From: Citrobacter rodentium NBRC 105723 = DSM 16636
Lineage (GTDB): Bacteria; Pseudomonadota; Gammaproteobacteria; Enterobacterales; Enterobacteriaceae
Direction of reading: 5' to 3'
NCBI RefSeq assembly: GCF_021278985.1
Contig: NZ_CP082833.1
Coordinates: 3,224,001-3,288,000 of the forward strand
Length of the DNA: 64,000 nucleotides
Below the pieces are notes generated by a model that was not told the origin of the DNA, did no database searches, and saw only the letters and a program-made list of their open reading frames with translations. Below are positions 25,270 to 34,590 of the stretch, in pieces. The number at the start of each line of letters is the position of its first letter. The stretch's first letter is position 1. The position numbers and the translations under genes were made by a program.

Positions 25270-27303
25270 TTACTTCACCTGCTGGCCCGGCTTCGCGCCT
25301 GCGTCCGGGGTTAACAGGAAAATATCTTTCCCACCCGGGCCTGCGGCCATCACCATCCCTTCTGAGATGCCAAAGCGCATTTTACGCGGCGCGAGGTTTG
25401 CCACCATTACCGTGTGGCGGCCAATCAGCGCCTGCGGATCCGGATAGGCGGAACGAATGCCGGAAAAGACGTTACGCTTCTCGCCGCCGAGATCCAGCGT
25501 CAGACGCAGCAGCTTATCGGAGCCTTCGACAAATTCGGCGTTTTCAATCAGCGCCACCCGCAGATCGACTTTGGCGAAATCGTCAAAGGTGATAGTTTCC
25601 TGAATCGGATCGTCGGCCAGCGGACCGGTAACCGGCGCTGCCGCCGCTTTCACTTCCTCTTTCGACGCTTCAACCAGCGCCTCGACCTGCTTCATGTCGA
25701 TGCGGTTATACAGCGCCTTAAAGGTGTTCACCTTATGCCCCAGCAGCGGTTGCGCAATGGCATCCCAGCGCAGCTCGGCGTTGAGGAAAGCCTCCACGCG
25801 TTCGGAAAGGGTCGGCAGCACCGGCTTCAGGTAAGTCATCAGCACGCGGAACAGGTTGATGCCCATTGAGCAAATCGCCTGCAGGTCGGCGTCGCGGCCT
25901 TCCTGTTTCGCCACTACCCACGGCGCCTGCTCATCGACGTAGCGGTTCGCCTGGTCGGCCAGCGCCATAATTTCGCGAATGGCTTTACCAAATTCGCGGC
26001 TTTCCCACGCTTCGCCAATGACCGTGGCCGCATCTGTGAAGGTTTTATACAGCTCAGGGTCAGCCAGCTCAGCCGCCAGCACGCCGTCGAAACGCTTATT
26101 GATAAACCCGGCGTTGCGCGAGGCCAGGTTGACGACTTTGTTGACGATGTCGGCGTTAACGCGCTGGACAAAATCTTCCAGGTTCAGGTCAATATCGTCG
26201 ATGCGCGAAGAGAGCTTAGCGGTGTAGTAATAGCGCAGGCTGTCCGCGTCGAAGTGGTTCAGCCAGGTGCTGGCCTTGATAAAGGTGCCGCGAGACTTGG
26301 ACATCTTGGCGCCGTTCACCGTCACGTAGCCGTGAACGAACAGGTTGGTCGGCTTACGGAAGTTGCTGCCTTCCAGCATGGCCGGCCAGAACAGGCTGTG
26401 GAAGTAGACGATGTCTTTACCGATAAAGTGATACAGCTCGGCGCTGGAGTCTTTCTTCCAGTATTCGTCGAAGCTTGCGGTGTCGCCACGCTTGTCGCAC
26501 AGGTTCTTGAAAGAACCCATATAACCGATCGGCGCATCCAGCCAGACGTAGAAATATTTGCCCGGCGCGTCGGGAATTTCGAAACCAAAGTATGGCGCGT
26601 CGCGGGAGATGTCCCACTGTTGCAGGCCGGACTCAAACCACTCCTGCATTTTATTCGCGACCTGCTCCTGCAACGCGCCGCTGCGGGTCCACGCCTGCAG
26701 CATTTCACTGAAGGAGGGCAGGTCGAAGAAGAAGTGTTCGGAGTCGCGCATCACCGGCGTCGCGCCGGAAACCACCGACTTCGGTTCGATCAGTTCGGTC
26801 GGGCTGTAGGTCGCGCCGCACACTTCGCAGTTGTCGCCGTACTGGTCAGCCGATTTACATTTCGGGCAGGTGCCTTTCACAAAACGATCCGGCAGGAACA
26901 TGCCTTTTTCCGGATCGTAAAGCTGAGAGATGGTGCGGTTTTTAATAAAGCCGTTCTCTTTCAGACGGCTATAGATAAGCGCCGACAGCTCGCGATTCTC
27001 CTCGCTGTGCGTGGAGTGGTAGTTGTCATAGCTGATATTGAACCCGGCGAAATCGGTCTGGTGCTCCTGACTCATCTCGCCAATCATCTGCTCCGGGGTA
27101 ACGCTAAGCTGCTGCGCCTTCAGCATGATCGGCGTGCCGTGGGCGTCGTCGGCGCAGATGAAGTTAACCTCATGGCCGCGCATTCGCTGGTAACGGACCC
27201 AGACATCAGCCTGGATGTGCTCCAGCATATGGCCGAGGTGGATTGAGCCGTTGGCGTACGGCAGCGCGCACGTTACCAGAATTTTCTTCGCGACTTGAGT
27301 CAT
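25270..27303 (-). CDS. metG: Methionyl-tRNA synthetase
   Basis: A 677-residue product, the same length as E. coli MetG. Class I synthetase that charges tRNA(Met) and initiator tRNA. The HIGH motif is HLGH at 22-25 and KMSKS lies at 333-337. The four-cysteine zinc site is in CPKCKSADQYGDNCEVCG. The C-terminal OB-fold (Trbp111-like) dimerisation domain starts near 570 (ITFDDFAKVDLRVALIE). It is divergent from mrp. Confidence 0.98.
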   Translation of the reverse strand: MTQVAKKILVTCALPYANGSIHLGHMLEHIQADVWVRYQRMRGHEVNFICADDAHGTPIMLKAQQLSVTPEQMIGEMSQEHQTDFAGFNISYDNYHSTHSEENRELSALIYSRLKENGFIKNRTISQLYDPEKGMFLPDRFVKGTCPKCKSADQYGDNCEVCGATYSPTELIEPKSVVSGATPVMRDSEHFFFDLPSFSEMLQAWTRSGALQEQVANKMQEWFESGLQQWDISRDAPYFGFEIPDAPGKYFYVWLDAPIGYMGSFKNLCDKRGDTASFDEYWKKDSSAELYHFIGKDIVYFHSLFWPAMLEGSNFRKPTNLFVHGYVTVNGAKMSKSRGTFIKASTWLNHFDADSLRYYYTAKLSSRIDDIDLNLEDFVQRVNADIVNKVVNLASRNAGFINKRFDGVLAAELADPELYKTFTDAATVIGEAWESREFGKAIREIMALADQANRYVDEQAPWVVAKQEGRDADLQAICSMGINLFRVLMTYLKPVLPTLSERVEAFLNAELRWDAIAQPLLGHKVNTFKALYNRIDMKQVEALVEASKEEVKAAAAPVTGPLADDPIQETITFDDFAKVDLRVALIENAEFVEGSDKLLRLTLDLGGEKRNVFSGIRSAYPDPQALIGRHTVMVANLAPRKMRFGISEGMVMAAGPGGKDIFLLTPDAGAKPGQQVK

Positions 27304-27468
27304 AGTGGGTATTACTTCTTCTCAGTTAAAAGGGGGTTTTGATGTTACCTGAAAGGGAATAACTACGCCAAGAATTAAGGGCATCAAACCATAAATGAAT
27401 AATCATTACCGCTGGAGTACACTAGGTCGCTAAACTTGTACTTTTCAGAACAACAAAAAGGAGTCGGG

Positions 27469-28578
27469 ATGAACGAACAATCCCAGGCCAAATCACCAGA
27501 GACTCTGCGCGCGATGGTCGCCGGGACGCTGGCGAATTTTCAGCACCCCACTTTGAAGCATAACCTCACCACCCTGAAGGCGCTGCATCATGTCGCCTGG
27601 ATGGATGATACGCTGCACGTTGAGCTGGTCATGCCGTTTGTCTGGAACAGCGCCTTTGAGGAGCTTAAAGAGCAATGTAGCGCCGATCTGCTGCGCATCA
27701 CCGGCGCGAAAGCGATCGACTGGAAGTTGTCGCATAACATCGCAACGCTGAAGCGGGTGAAAAATCAGCCGGGCGTGAACGGCGTGAAGAACATTATCGC
27801 GGTCAGTTCCGGTAAGGGCGGCGTCGGCAAGTCCTCCACCGCGGTAAACCTCGCGCTGGCGCTGGCGGCGGAAGGGGCGAAAGTCGGGATTCTTGATGCC
27901 GATATTTATGGCCCGTCGATTCCGACCATGCTGGGCGCCGAGAACCAGCGTCCTACCTCGCCGGATGGCACCCATATGGCGCCGATTATGTCACACGGTC
28001 TGGCGACCAACTCGATTGGCTATCTGGTGACCGATGATAATGCGATGGTCTGGCGCGGCCCGATGGCCAGTAAGGCGCTGATGCAGATGCTGCAGGAGAC
28101 GCTGTGGCCGGATCTGGATTATCTGGTGCTGGATATGCCGCCGGGAACCGGGGACATTCAACTGACGCTGGCGCAGAACATTCCGGTCACCGGCGCCGTG
28201 GTGGTGACCACGCCGCAGGATATTGCGCTGATCGACGCCAAAAAAGGCATTGTGATGTTCGAAAAAGTCGAGGTGCCGGTGCTGGGTATCGTCGAGAACA
28301 TGAGTATGCATATCTGCAGCAACTGTGGTCATCATGAGCCAATCTTCGGCACCGGTGGGGCAGAGAAACTGGCTGAACAGTATCACACCCAGCTGTTAGG
28401 CCAGATGCCGCTGCACATCAGCCTGCGTGAAGATCTCGATCGCGGTACGCCGACGGTAACCAGCCGTCCGGAGAGCGAGTTTACGGCTATGTACCGTACG
28501 CTTGCGGGACGGGTTGCCGCGCAGCTCTACTGGCAGGGTGAAGTCATCCCTGGCGAGATTGCCTTTCGCGCGGTGTAA
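27469..28578 (+). CDS. mrp: Mrp (ApbC), iron-sulfur cluster carrier ATPase
   Basis: A 369-residue product from the ATG at 27469 (MNEQSQAKSPETLRAMV), behind AAAAGGAG; an upstream ATG at 27436 has no such site. An N-terminal DUF59/MIP18 domain is followed by the deviant Walker A GKGGVGKS at 115-122 and the cluster-binding CSNC at 283-286. It binds and transfers Fe-S clusters as a dimer. It is divergent from metG, as in E. coli. Confidence 0.97.
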   Translation: MNEQSQAKSPETLRAMVAGTLANFQHPTLKHNLTTLKALHHVAWMDDTLHVELVMPFVWNSAFEELKEQCSADLLRITGAKAIDWKLSHNIATLKRVKNQPGVNGVKNIIAVSSGKGGVGKSSTAVNLALALAAEGAKVGILDADIYGPSIPTMLGAENQRPTSPDGTHMAPIMSHGLATNSIGYLVTDDNAMVWRGPMASKALMQMLQETLWPDLDYLVLDMPPGTGDIQLTLAQNIPVTGAVVVTTPQDIALIDAKKGIVMFEKVEVPVLGIVENMSMHICSNCGHHEPIFGTGGAEKLAEQYHTQLLGQMPLHISLREDLDRGTPTVTSRPESEFTAMYRTLAGRVAAQLYWQGEVIPGEIAFRAV

Positions 28579-28989
28579 GCACCACTGATTGCCAACGCTG
28601 AAACGGATTCATCGCATTAGTTTAATATTAATGCGATGAATATATAAAGCGCATAATCCCTCCTGAAAGTCGTTAAATATTCATTGTATCAATTATTATT
28701 GCGCGCCATCTCTGAAAATTCTTCTGCTTAAAATTAATCATTTTAATGAATGATTCATATATTTTCATTCGTTATCTTTATATTAGTCCTTTGATAAGTA
28801 ACGTTAATTAATTAATTCTAAAAATATCTTTAAGGTCTATTTATTTGTTGCAATTATATTGCGCGATGTAAATTGTTTTAAATCAACAAAACAACGCGTT
28901 CACATTGCGTTAACGTGTCAGGCGTGTAAATTCCCGCTCCATCGGTTTCACGCCGAATACACGGGAAATATTTTTACAAAGGATAAGTC
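28579..28989. other. AT-rich spacer before the fimbrial operon
   Basis: About 410 bases without a recognisable gene. Composition is very AT-rich, especially 28640-28900, as is common for H-NS-silenced fimbrial promoters. The yehE gene found between mrp and yehD in E. coli is not seen. No clear -35/-10 pair can be chosen with confidence. Confidence 0.6.
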
Positions 28990-29520
28990 ATGAAAAATTC
29001 TGTTATCGCTGCTGCAGTGCTGTCCGCTATTTTTATGAGCGCAGGAGCGTATGCTGCTGATGAAGATATGGGCGAATTAAAAATTAACGGGGAAATTGTT
29101 GGTACTTCCTGTACTTTTCAGGGCGATAAAAGCGCCACCATTGAATTATCAAAGGTTGGGGTCGATCGGTTTGCCGGTTTAATTGCCGGGCAAGTTTATT
29201 CGGGCTACACCAGTCCAGAAGTCATGCTAAAAGTAAAATGTTCAAAGAATGATAATCCGCGTATTAGCTTTAACAGCTCTCAATTCGTGGCAAATAATAT
29301 TACCAAAAACAATAGCGAGGATAATGGTGCGGGATTTGCCGTTTATCTTAACGGCAGGCAGGTGACGCCAGATGCGGCGGGAGTTTTAGCCCTTAAGCCA
29401 GAAGAGGGGGTCGATGGCGTATATACCCTGAAATTTTCTGCCCGTTATGCGGTCGCCGCCAATAATGTAAAGGCCGGCGCCGTTGAGTCTGTACTGACCA
29501 TGACCGTATTAACCGACTAA
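28990..29520 (+). CDS. yehD: Fimbrial major subunit, YehD/StcA type
   Basis: A 176-residue product with a 22-residue signal peptide (ending SAGAYA). The pilin fold shows two cysteines, GTSCTFQ and LKVKCSKN, for the disulfide, and the C-terminal beta strand AVESVLTMTVLTD used in donor-strand exchange. It is the first gene of a four-gene chaperone-usher operon at the site that holds yehDCBA in E. coli and stcABCD in Salmonella. An AAGGATAAG stretch lies before the ATG. Confidence 0.88.
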   Translation: MKNSVIAAAVLSAIFMSAGAYAADEDMGELKINGEIVGTSCTFQGDKSATIELSKVGVDRFAGLIAGQVYSGYTSPEVMLKVKCSKNDNPRISFNSSQFVANNITKNNSEDNGAGFAVYLNGRQVTPDAAGVLALKPEEGVDGVYTLKFSARYAVAANNVKAGAVESVLTMTVLTD

Positions 29521-29578
29521 GAACCTTTGTTGGGCGGCCAGCCTTTGCGCCGCCCGTTCATGTTTTGAGGTGTTTCCT

Positions 29579-30259
29579 GTGAAAAGGCTGATTGCATTAT
29601 GTCTGGCGTGCGCCGCGTTGCCAGCGTGGAGCGGCGTATATATTTACGGTACGCGTATTATTTATCCTGCGCAGAAAAAAGACATTACCGTGCAGTTAAT
29701 GAATGATGATAAGCGCAGCTCGCTTATCCAGTCATGGATTGACGACGGAGATACCAGCCTGCCGCCAGAAAAAATTGATGTGCCTTTTATTCTGACGCCG
29801 CCGGTGATAAAGATTGCGGCAAACTCCGGCCAGCAGTTAAAGATAAAACAACTGGCTCATCACTTACCCCGCGATCGCGAGAGTTTGTTCTATCTCAACG
29901 TGCTGGATATTCCGCCTAATTCAGACGGCAGCAAAGATAAAAACGTCATTAAATTTGCCCTGCAAAACCGGATTAAATTAATTTATCGACCCCAGGGCGT
30001 GCCGAAGGTGGATAAAACCAGCTTTACGCGTTTGCAGTTAGTCCGAACGCAGGGCGGCGTAACGGTAATAAATAACTCCGCGAACTGGATCACGCTACCG
30101 GAAGTGAAAGCAGGCCATAAGTTGAATAAGGCAACGCTGTTACTGGCGCCGTGGACGACACAAACGCTAACCACAACGGTAGCCGTCAGCCACTATACCG
30201 TGACGCTGATTGACGATTCAGGCAACTATATCAGCGAAAGCCTTACAGCAGCGAATTGA
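29579..30259 (+). CDS. yehC: Fimbrial periplasmic chaperone, YehC/StcB type
   Basis: Translation from GTG 29579, which follows TTTTGAGG at normal spacing, gives a 226-residue product that begins with a signal peptide (VKRLIALCLACAALPAWS). GTG 29570 is also in frame. The PapD-type chaperone fold shows GVYIYGTRIIYPAQ, the QSWIDDGD segment, ESLFYLNVLDIPP and FALQNRIKLIYRP. It caps pilin subunits in the periplasm and hands them to the usher. It lies between the subunit and usher genes. Confidence 0.88.
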   Translation: MKRLIALCLACAALPAWSGVYIYGTRIIYPAQKKDITVQLMNDDKRSSLIQSWIDDGDTSLPPEKIDVPFILTPPVIKIAANSGQQLKIKQLAHHLPRDRESLFYLNVLDIPPNSDGSKDKNVIKFALQNRIKLIYRPQGVPKVDKTSFTRLQLVRTQGGVTVINNSANWITLPEVKAGHKLNKATLLLAPWTTQTLTTTVAVSHYTVTLIDDSGNYISESLTAAN

Positions 30260-30287
30260 GTGCGGGAAGAGAATCTAAGGACAGATA

Positions 30288-32774
30288 ATGGAAAAGATAA
30301 ATACTATCACGTTGTCAATTCTTGCCGCATTACTCATTTCGTCAGCCAGAGCTGAAGAGGAAACGTTTGATACGCATTTTATGACTGGCGGATTGAAAGG
30401 GCAGAAAGTTTCCCGTTACCAGATAGATAGCAACAAACCGATGGCCGGGCTTTACGAGATGGATGTTTATGTCAATAAAGAGTGGCGCGGAACATGGGAA
30501 ATTGATGTACAGGAAAATCCTGATGATACCTGCGTGAACGAAGATCTGATTGCCAGTCTGGGAATAAAATATCATGCTCCTGTAGAACAACAGCGCGATC
30601 AATGTATTCCATTGAAAAACGTAGTACGCGAAGGCAGCGTAATTTACGATACCGCCACTTTTAACCTCTACCTGAATGTACCCCAGGCCTATGTTACGGA
30701 ATATGAAGCTGGCTATTCGCCGCCGGAGACGTGGGATCGCGGCATTAACGCTTTTTATACCTCTTACTATGCCAGCGAATATTATAGCCATTATCAAAAC
30801 GACGATAGTGAGAGTAATAGCTATGCGAATTTTGTCAGCGGGCTCAATCTGCTCGGCTGGCAGTTACATTCTAATGCGAATTTTGCGCAAAGCGCGCATT
30901 CAAACGGCAAGTGGCGGAGCAACACTCTGTACCTGGAGCGGGATTTCCCGGCAGTGCTGGGAACACTGCGCGCAGGCGTGCAGTACAGCAGCGGGGATAT
31001 GTTTGATACGGTCCGTTTTCGCGGGCTGCGATTCTGGCGGGATATGCAGATGTTGCCGCATTCAAAACAGAATTTCGCTCCGGTTGTGCGCGGCGTGGCG
31101 CAAAGTAACGCGCTGGTGACGATTGAACAAAATGGTTTTATTGTCTATCAGAAAGAGGTGCCGCCAGGCCCTTTTGTATTTGACGATCTCCAGCTTGCCG
31201 GGGGTGGCGCCGATCTGGACGTCAGCGTTCAGGAGGCGGATGGCGCGGTTTCCCGCTTTATCGTTCCCTATTCTTCTGTGCCCAATATGGTACAAACGGG
31301 CGTCGCGAAATATGAGTTTGTCATTGGACAAAGCGATATTGAAGGCGCATCGCAGCAAACCGATTTTTTCCAGACAAGCTACCAGTACGGCGTGAATAAT
31401 CTGTTGACGCTATATGGCGGCACGATGGTAGCCAGCGATTATCGTTCTTTTACTTTAGGGTCCGGATGGAATACCCCCGTGGGAGCGATTTCGTTTGATG
31501 GTACACAATCGCATAGCAAGCAGGAAAATGGCGATGTTTTTGACGGACACAGCTATCAGCTTGCCTGGAATAAATATCTGCCGCAATCGGCTACCCATTT
31601 TTCTCTGGCTGCCTATCGCTACACCTCCCGTAATTATCGCACCTTTAACGATCATGTCTGGGCAAATAATCGCGATAGTTATCATCGTGAAGATGATGAT
31701 ATATATGATATTGCTGATTATTATGAACACGACTTTGGTCGTAAAAATACCTTTTCTCTCAATATCAATCAGACATTAGCCGAGGGATGGGGATTTTTTA
31801 CTACCAGCGCCTTGTGGCGCGATTACTGGGGGCGTGGCGGGAGCGGCAAAGACTATCAGTTAAGTTACAGCAACTCCTGGCAGCGCCTGAGTATTACCTT
31901 ATCGGCGACCCAAACCTATGACAGCGATAACCGGGATGATAAACGCCTTAACCTCTATTTTTCGCTCCCGTTAGCATGGGGAGAAAGTGCGTCCGGGAGA
32001 AGCCGCGATAGCCATCTTGCCAATTCCACGACCTTTAATGATGACGGGTATGAGTCGAATAACACCAGCCTGAGCGGCACCTTCGGCAATCGCGACCAGT
32101 TTACTTACAATACTAACCTGAGCCACCAACGGCAGGAGCATCAGACGACGGCAGGGGGGACGATAACCTGGAACGCGCCGTTGGCGACGATCGCAGGCAG
32201 TTACAGTCAGTCGGATAAATATCATCAGGTGGGCGGAAATATTCAGGGCGGTCTGGTGGCATGGGCTGACGGCGTGCATTTAGCTCCTCGTCTTAATGAT
32301 ACGATCGCGATTATCAAAGCGCCGCAGCTGAAAGACGCGACGGTGCAGGGGCGGCCTTATTTGCGCACCAGCGCCAAAGGGTATGCCGTCTATGAAGCGC
32401 TGACGCCGTACCGGCAAAATTTTATCTCGCTTGACGTTTCAGATAGCGACAGCCACGTTGGCCTGTTGGGAAACCGCAAAATCACCGTTCCCTACCGCGG
32501 AGCCGTGGTGCTGGTTGAATTCGAAACGGAAAAAAGGAAACCGTTTTATTTCCAGGCTCGGCGGCAAAATGGCGAACCGCTGACCTTTGGCTATGAAGTC
32601 GAGGATGAGCACGGAAATAATGTCGGGCTGGTGGGACAGGGCAGTCGGGTATTTATTCGTACTGAAGACGTACCCGCAGCGGTAAAAGTCGCCACTGATA
32701 AACAGCAAGGGCTTTTCTGTCATATCACTTTTGATAAACAGATAGATGAGAATAACGTTTATATTTGTCGGTAA
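30288..32774 (+). CDS. yehB: Fimbrial outer membrane usher, YehB/StcC type
   Basis: An 828-residue product with a signal peptide of about 22 residues (ending SSARA). The N-terminal chaperone-binding domain begins FDTHFMTGG. The 24-strand barrel contains a plug domain near 255-330 (APVVRGVAQSNALVTIEQNG). The C-terminal domains end with a cysteine pair, CHITFDKQIDENNVYIC. It forms the outer membrane pore for assembling the fibre. The spacing to the flanking genes is 28 and 15 bases. Confidence 0.93.
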   Translation: MEKINTITLSILAALLISSARAEEETFDTHFMTGGLKGQKVSRYQIDSNKPMAGLYEMDVYVNKEWRGTWEIDVQENPDDTCVNEDLIASLGIKYHAPVEQQRDQCIPLKNVVREGSVIYDTATFNLYLNVPQAYVTEYEAGYSPPETWDRGINAFYTSYYASEYYSHYQNDDSESNSYANFVSGLNLLGWQLHSNANFAQSAHSNGKWRSNTLYLERDFPAVLGTLRAGVQYSSGDMFDTVRFRGLRFWRDMQMLPHSKQNFAPVVRGVAQSNALVTIEQNGFIVYQKEVPPGPFVFDDLQLAGGGADLDVSVQEADGAVSRFIVPYSSVPNMVQTGVAKYEFVIGQSDIEGASQQTDFFQTSYQYGVNNLLTLYGGTMVASDYRSFTLGSGWNTPVGAISFDGTQSHSKQENGDVFDGHSYQLAWNKYLPQSATHFSLAAYRYTSRNYRTFNDHVWANNRDSYHREDDDIYDIADYYEHDFGRKNTFSLNINQTLAEGWGFFTTSALWRDYWGRGGSGKDYQLSYSNSWQRLSITLSATQTYDSDNRDDKRLNLYFSLPLAWGESASGRSRDSHLANSTTFNDDGYESNNTSLSGTFGNRDQFTYNTNLSHQRQEHQTTAGGTITWNAPLATIAGSYSQSDKYHQVGGNIQGGLVAWADGVHLAPRLNDTIAIIKAPQLKDATVQGRPYLRTSAKGYAVYEALTPYRQNFISLDVSDSDSHVGLLGNRKITVPYRGAVVLVEFETEKRKPFYFQARRQNGEPLTFGYEVEDEHGNNVGLVGQGSRVFIRTEDVPAAVKVATDKQQGLFCHITFDKQIDENNVYICR

Positions 32775-32789
32775 TATTCAGGCGGCGCG

Positions 32790-33812
32790 ATGAAAAGACT
32801 GTTATTGTTAATATTGATGTCACTGTTTTCGCAGGCTGGCTATGGGGCATGTAGCGCGACCATAACCAATACCAGGGATTATACTATTCAGTCCGACAGT
32901 TTAATGCTGGGAGGAGAGGAGGTCGTTAATATTGCGAATGCGTTTACCGATACTCACTGTACGAATAGCGACGTGGTGACTAAATTAGAGACTTCTGAAT
33001 ATATCATTGGCATGGGGCCAGGCGATAACGTCAGGTTAAAAGTAAAGGTGGAATGGCAGTCCGATGCGGCCATTAGTATGCGCAATAAAAATGGAATAAT
33101 TGAAGCTCCGTATAAAGTCACTATTTCGGAAACAAACTCCCTGGAGGCGGTGACTGTTTCAGCACATGGCGGTTACTCGGTGAATATCGAAAACATAGCA
33201 GTCATGTCGGGCGCAACGAATCAGAGAAGTTTTGTTGACTGGTTGTTGATTGCGGCGAAATATCTGAGCTGCAACTGGAAAAGAGAATGTATCGCCGGCG
33301 TGCTGGCTTCATTAAATGGTCAGGGCGTATATAAGGCTAACTTAACGATAAATTACAACCGCAAGGAGACAACCTGCGCGCCGCAGAATCTCACCATCAC
33401 GCTGGATCCTGTTCCCATCGCAAGGCTGCGGAAAAAAGGCGAGGTCAGCGAGTTTTCCAGACAGGGAGATATTATTCTGGACTGTAAAAATCAGGTACGC
33501 AATGCAGCGCTGGCATCCCGGCAGATAAACGTTCATCTGCGCAGCGATCTGCTGTGGGATGAAAATGAGTCGGTTCTCCGGCCCGAAACGGATAATGGCG
33601 TGGGTTTTATCCTGAGAGATGCAAATCGTAACCTGCTGAAGATAAACCGAGGCGCGGCGCTGAAAAGCCAGTTTAAGAGCTATAGCAAAGGCAGCGTATT
33701 AAATTCAGTAGAAACCATACCTGTGTTTGCGACTTACTATGTTATCGATCCGGCAAAAATCCACGCTGGCGCTTTGCAATCCAAAGCGTTAATCGTCGTT
33801 TCTTACAACTGA
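32790..33812 (+). CDS. yehA: Fimbrial tip adhesin-like protein, YehA/StcD type
   Basis: A 340-residue product with a signal peptide (MKRLLLLILMSLFSQAGYG, about 19 residues) and several cysteines spaced as in two-domain adhesins. The second half looks like a pilin domain with a C-terminal strand ending SKALIVVSYN. It is the last gene of the operon, so it is the likely tip adhesin; the receptor is unknown. Sequence is more diverged than that of the usher, as is usual for adhesins. Confidence 0.82.
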   Translation: MKRLLLLILMSLFSQAGYGACSATITNTRDYTIQSDSLMLGGEEVVNIANAFTDTHCTNSDVVTKLETSEYIIGMGPGDNVRLKVKVEWQSDAAISMRNKNGIIEAPYKVTISETNSLEAVTVSAHGGYSVNIENIAVMSGATNQRSFVDWLLIAAKYLSCNWKRECIAGVLASLNGQGVYKANLTINYNRKETTCAPQNLTITLDPVPIARLRKKGEVSEFSRQGDIILDCKNQVRNAALASRQINVHLRSDLLWDENESVLRPETDNGVGFILRDANRNLLKINRGAALKSQFKSYSKGSVLNSVETIPVFATYYVIDPAKIHAGALQSKALIVVSYN

Positions 33813-33821
33813 TATGAATGC

Positions 33822-33847
33822 GCGCACTCTCCTTACCGAAAGTGCGC
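33822..33847. terminator. Hairpin between convergent yehA and rcnB
   Basis: GCGCACT (33822-33828) and AGTGCGC (33841-33847) form a perfect stem in the 41-base space between the two stop codons. It could act on either strand; neither side has a long T-run. Confidence 0.5.
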
Positions 33848-33853
33848 ATCTGG

Positions 33854-34180
33854 TCAGCGATGATAAAAAATCTCACCGTCATAGGCCTTGATAATCTTGC
33901 CGTCAGTATCGTTAATCAGCACGTAGGCGCCGCCCATATAGGTCCAGTGCGTACCGGCATCCGGTGCGGGCAGGTTGCGCAGTTTCCACTGCTTAATGTT
34001 GTATTCGTCGGTACGGTACAGTTCCGGGACGGTATCGCCCGGTTTGAAGTGGGTAAAGTCAGCCACGAAACTGCTGAGTTCATATTGATCAATCCCCTTT
34101 GCGGCGACGGTTGTTGCGGGTACGGCCCAGACCGCGCTGGAGGCGAGCAGTAATGCGCCCATCAGCAAACTTTTTTTCAT
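33854..34180 (-). CDS. rcnB: RcnB, periplasmic nickel/cobalt homeostasis protein
   Basis: A 108-residue product from the ATG at 34180 (MKKSLLMGALLLASSAVWA), with a signal peptide of about 19 residues. The mature part is very like E. coli RcnB: FKPGDTVPELYRTDEYNIK and AYVLINDTDGKIIKAYDGE. In E. coli it moderates nickel and cobalt efflux by the RcnA pump. Unlike E. coli, the rcnR and rcnA genes are not next to it; the following 280 bases lead directly to the thiM riboswitch. Confidence 0.93.
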   Translation of the reverse strand: MKKSLLMGALLLASSAVWAVPATTVAAKGIDQYELSSFVADFTHFKPGDTVPELYRTDEYNIKQWKLRNLPAPDAGTHWTYMGGAYVLINDTDGKIIKAYDGEIFYHR

Positions 34181-34463
34181 ACTTCGACGTTCTCCACAGG
34201 TTAGGATTATCACGATAGTCGCGTATCTTTTCCGGCAGTCATTATAACTGACAAGCGGAGCTTTGTTAGATTCCCCGGAAAATCGTAAAGAATGTAAATG
34301 CCGCTCATTGTCTGCCTGCGTGACCTTATCCGATGCCGGTTTCCCCAGGCAGGCTTACCGAAGGTGAGCCAGAGGGAGAAACGCGTGCCGGGAAAAGGGT
34401 TACAAATCAGGGCCGGGAGGGGTATTATCGCCATGTGACGGCGGCATACACTGATCTGCCGCA

Positions 34464-34546
34464 AAATGACTCGGGGTGCCCTTCTTTATTGAAGGCTGAG
34501 AAATACCCGTACCACCTGATCTGGATAATGCCAGCGTAGGGAAGTC
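34464..34546 (+). promoter_or_regulatory. TPP riboswitch (thi box) upstream of thiM
   Basis: The conserved parts of the TPP aptamer are present: ACTCGGGGTGCCC, GGCTGAGAAATACCC, ACCTGATCTGGATAATGCCA and GCGTAGGGAAGT. It lies 45 bases before thiM. Binding of thiamine pyrophosphate turns off thiM translation in E. coli, and the same layout is seen here. Confidence 0.97.
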
Positions 34547-34551
34547 AGACA

Positions 34552-34584
34552 CTGCCCGTGTCCCTTCTTCGCGCGGGCAGGAGC
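34552..34584 (+). promoter_or_regulatory. Expression-platform hairpin that hides the thiM ribosome-binding site
   Basis: CTGCCCG (34552-34558) pairs with CGGGCAG (34574-34580). The latter overlaps the start of the thiM Shine-Dalgarno AGGAG (34579-34583), 7 bases before the ATG. This suits translational control by the TPP riboswitch just upstream. Confidence 0.7.
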
Positions 34585-34590
34585 TTAACT

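Noticed and set aside
26254..27246. Open frame on the plus strand opposite metG
   Set aside because: metG is certain on the minus strand; the antisense frame shows no recognisable domain.
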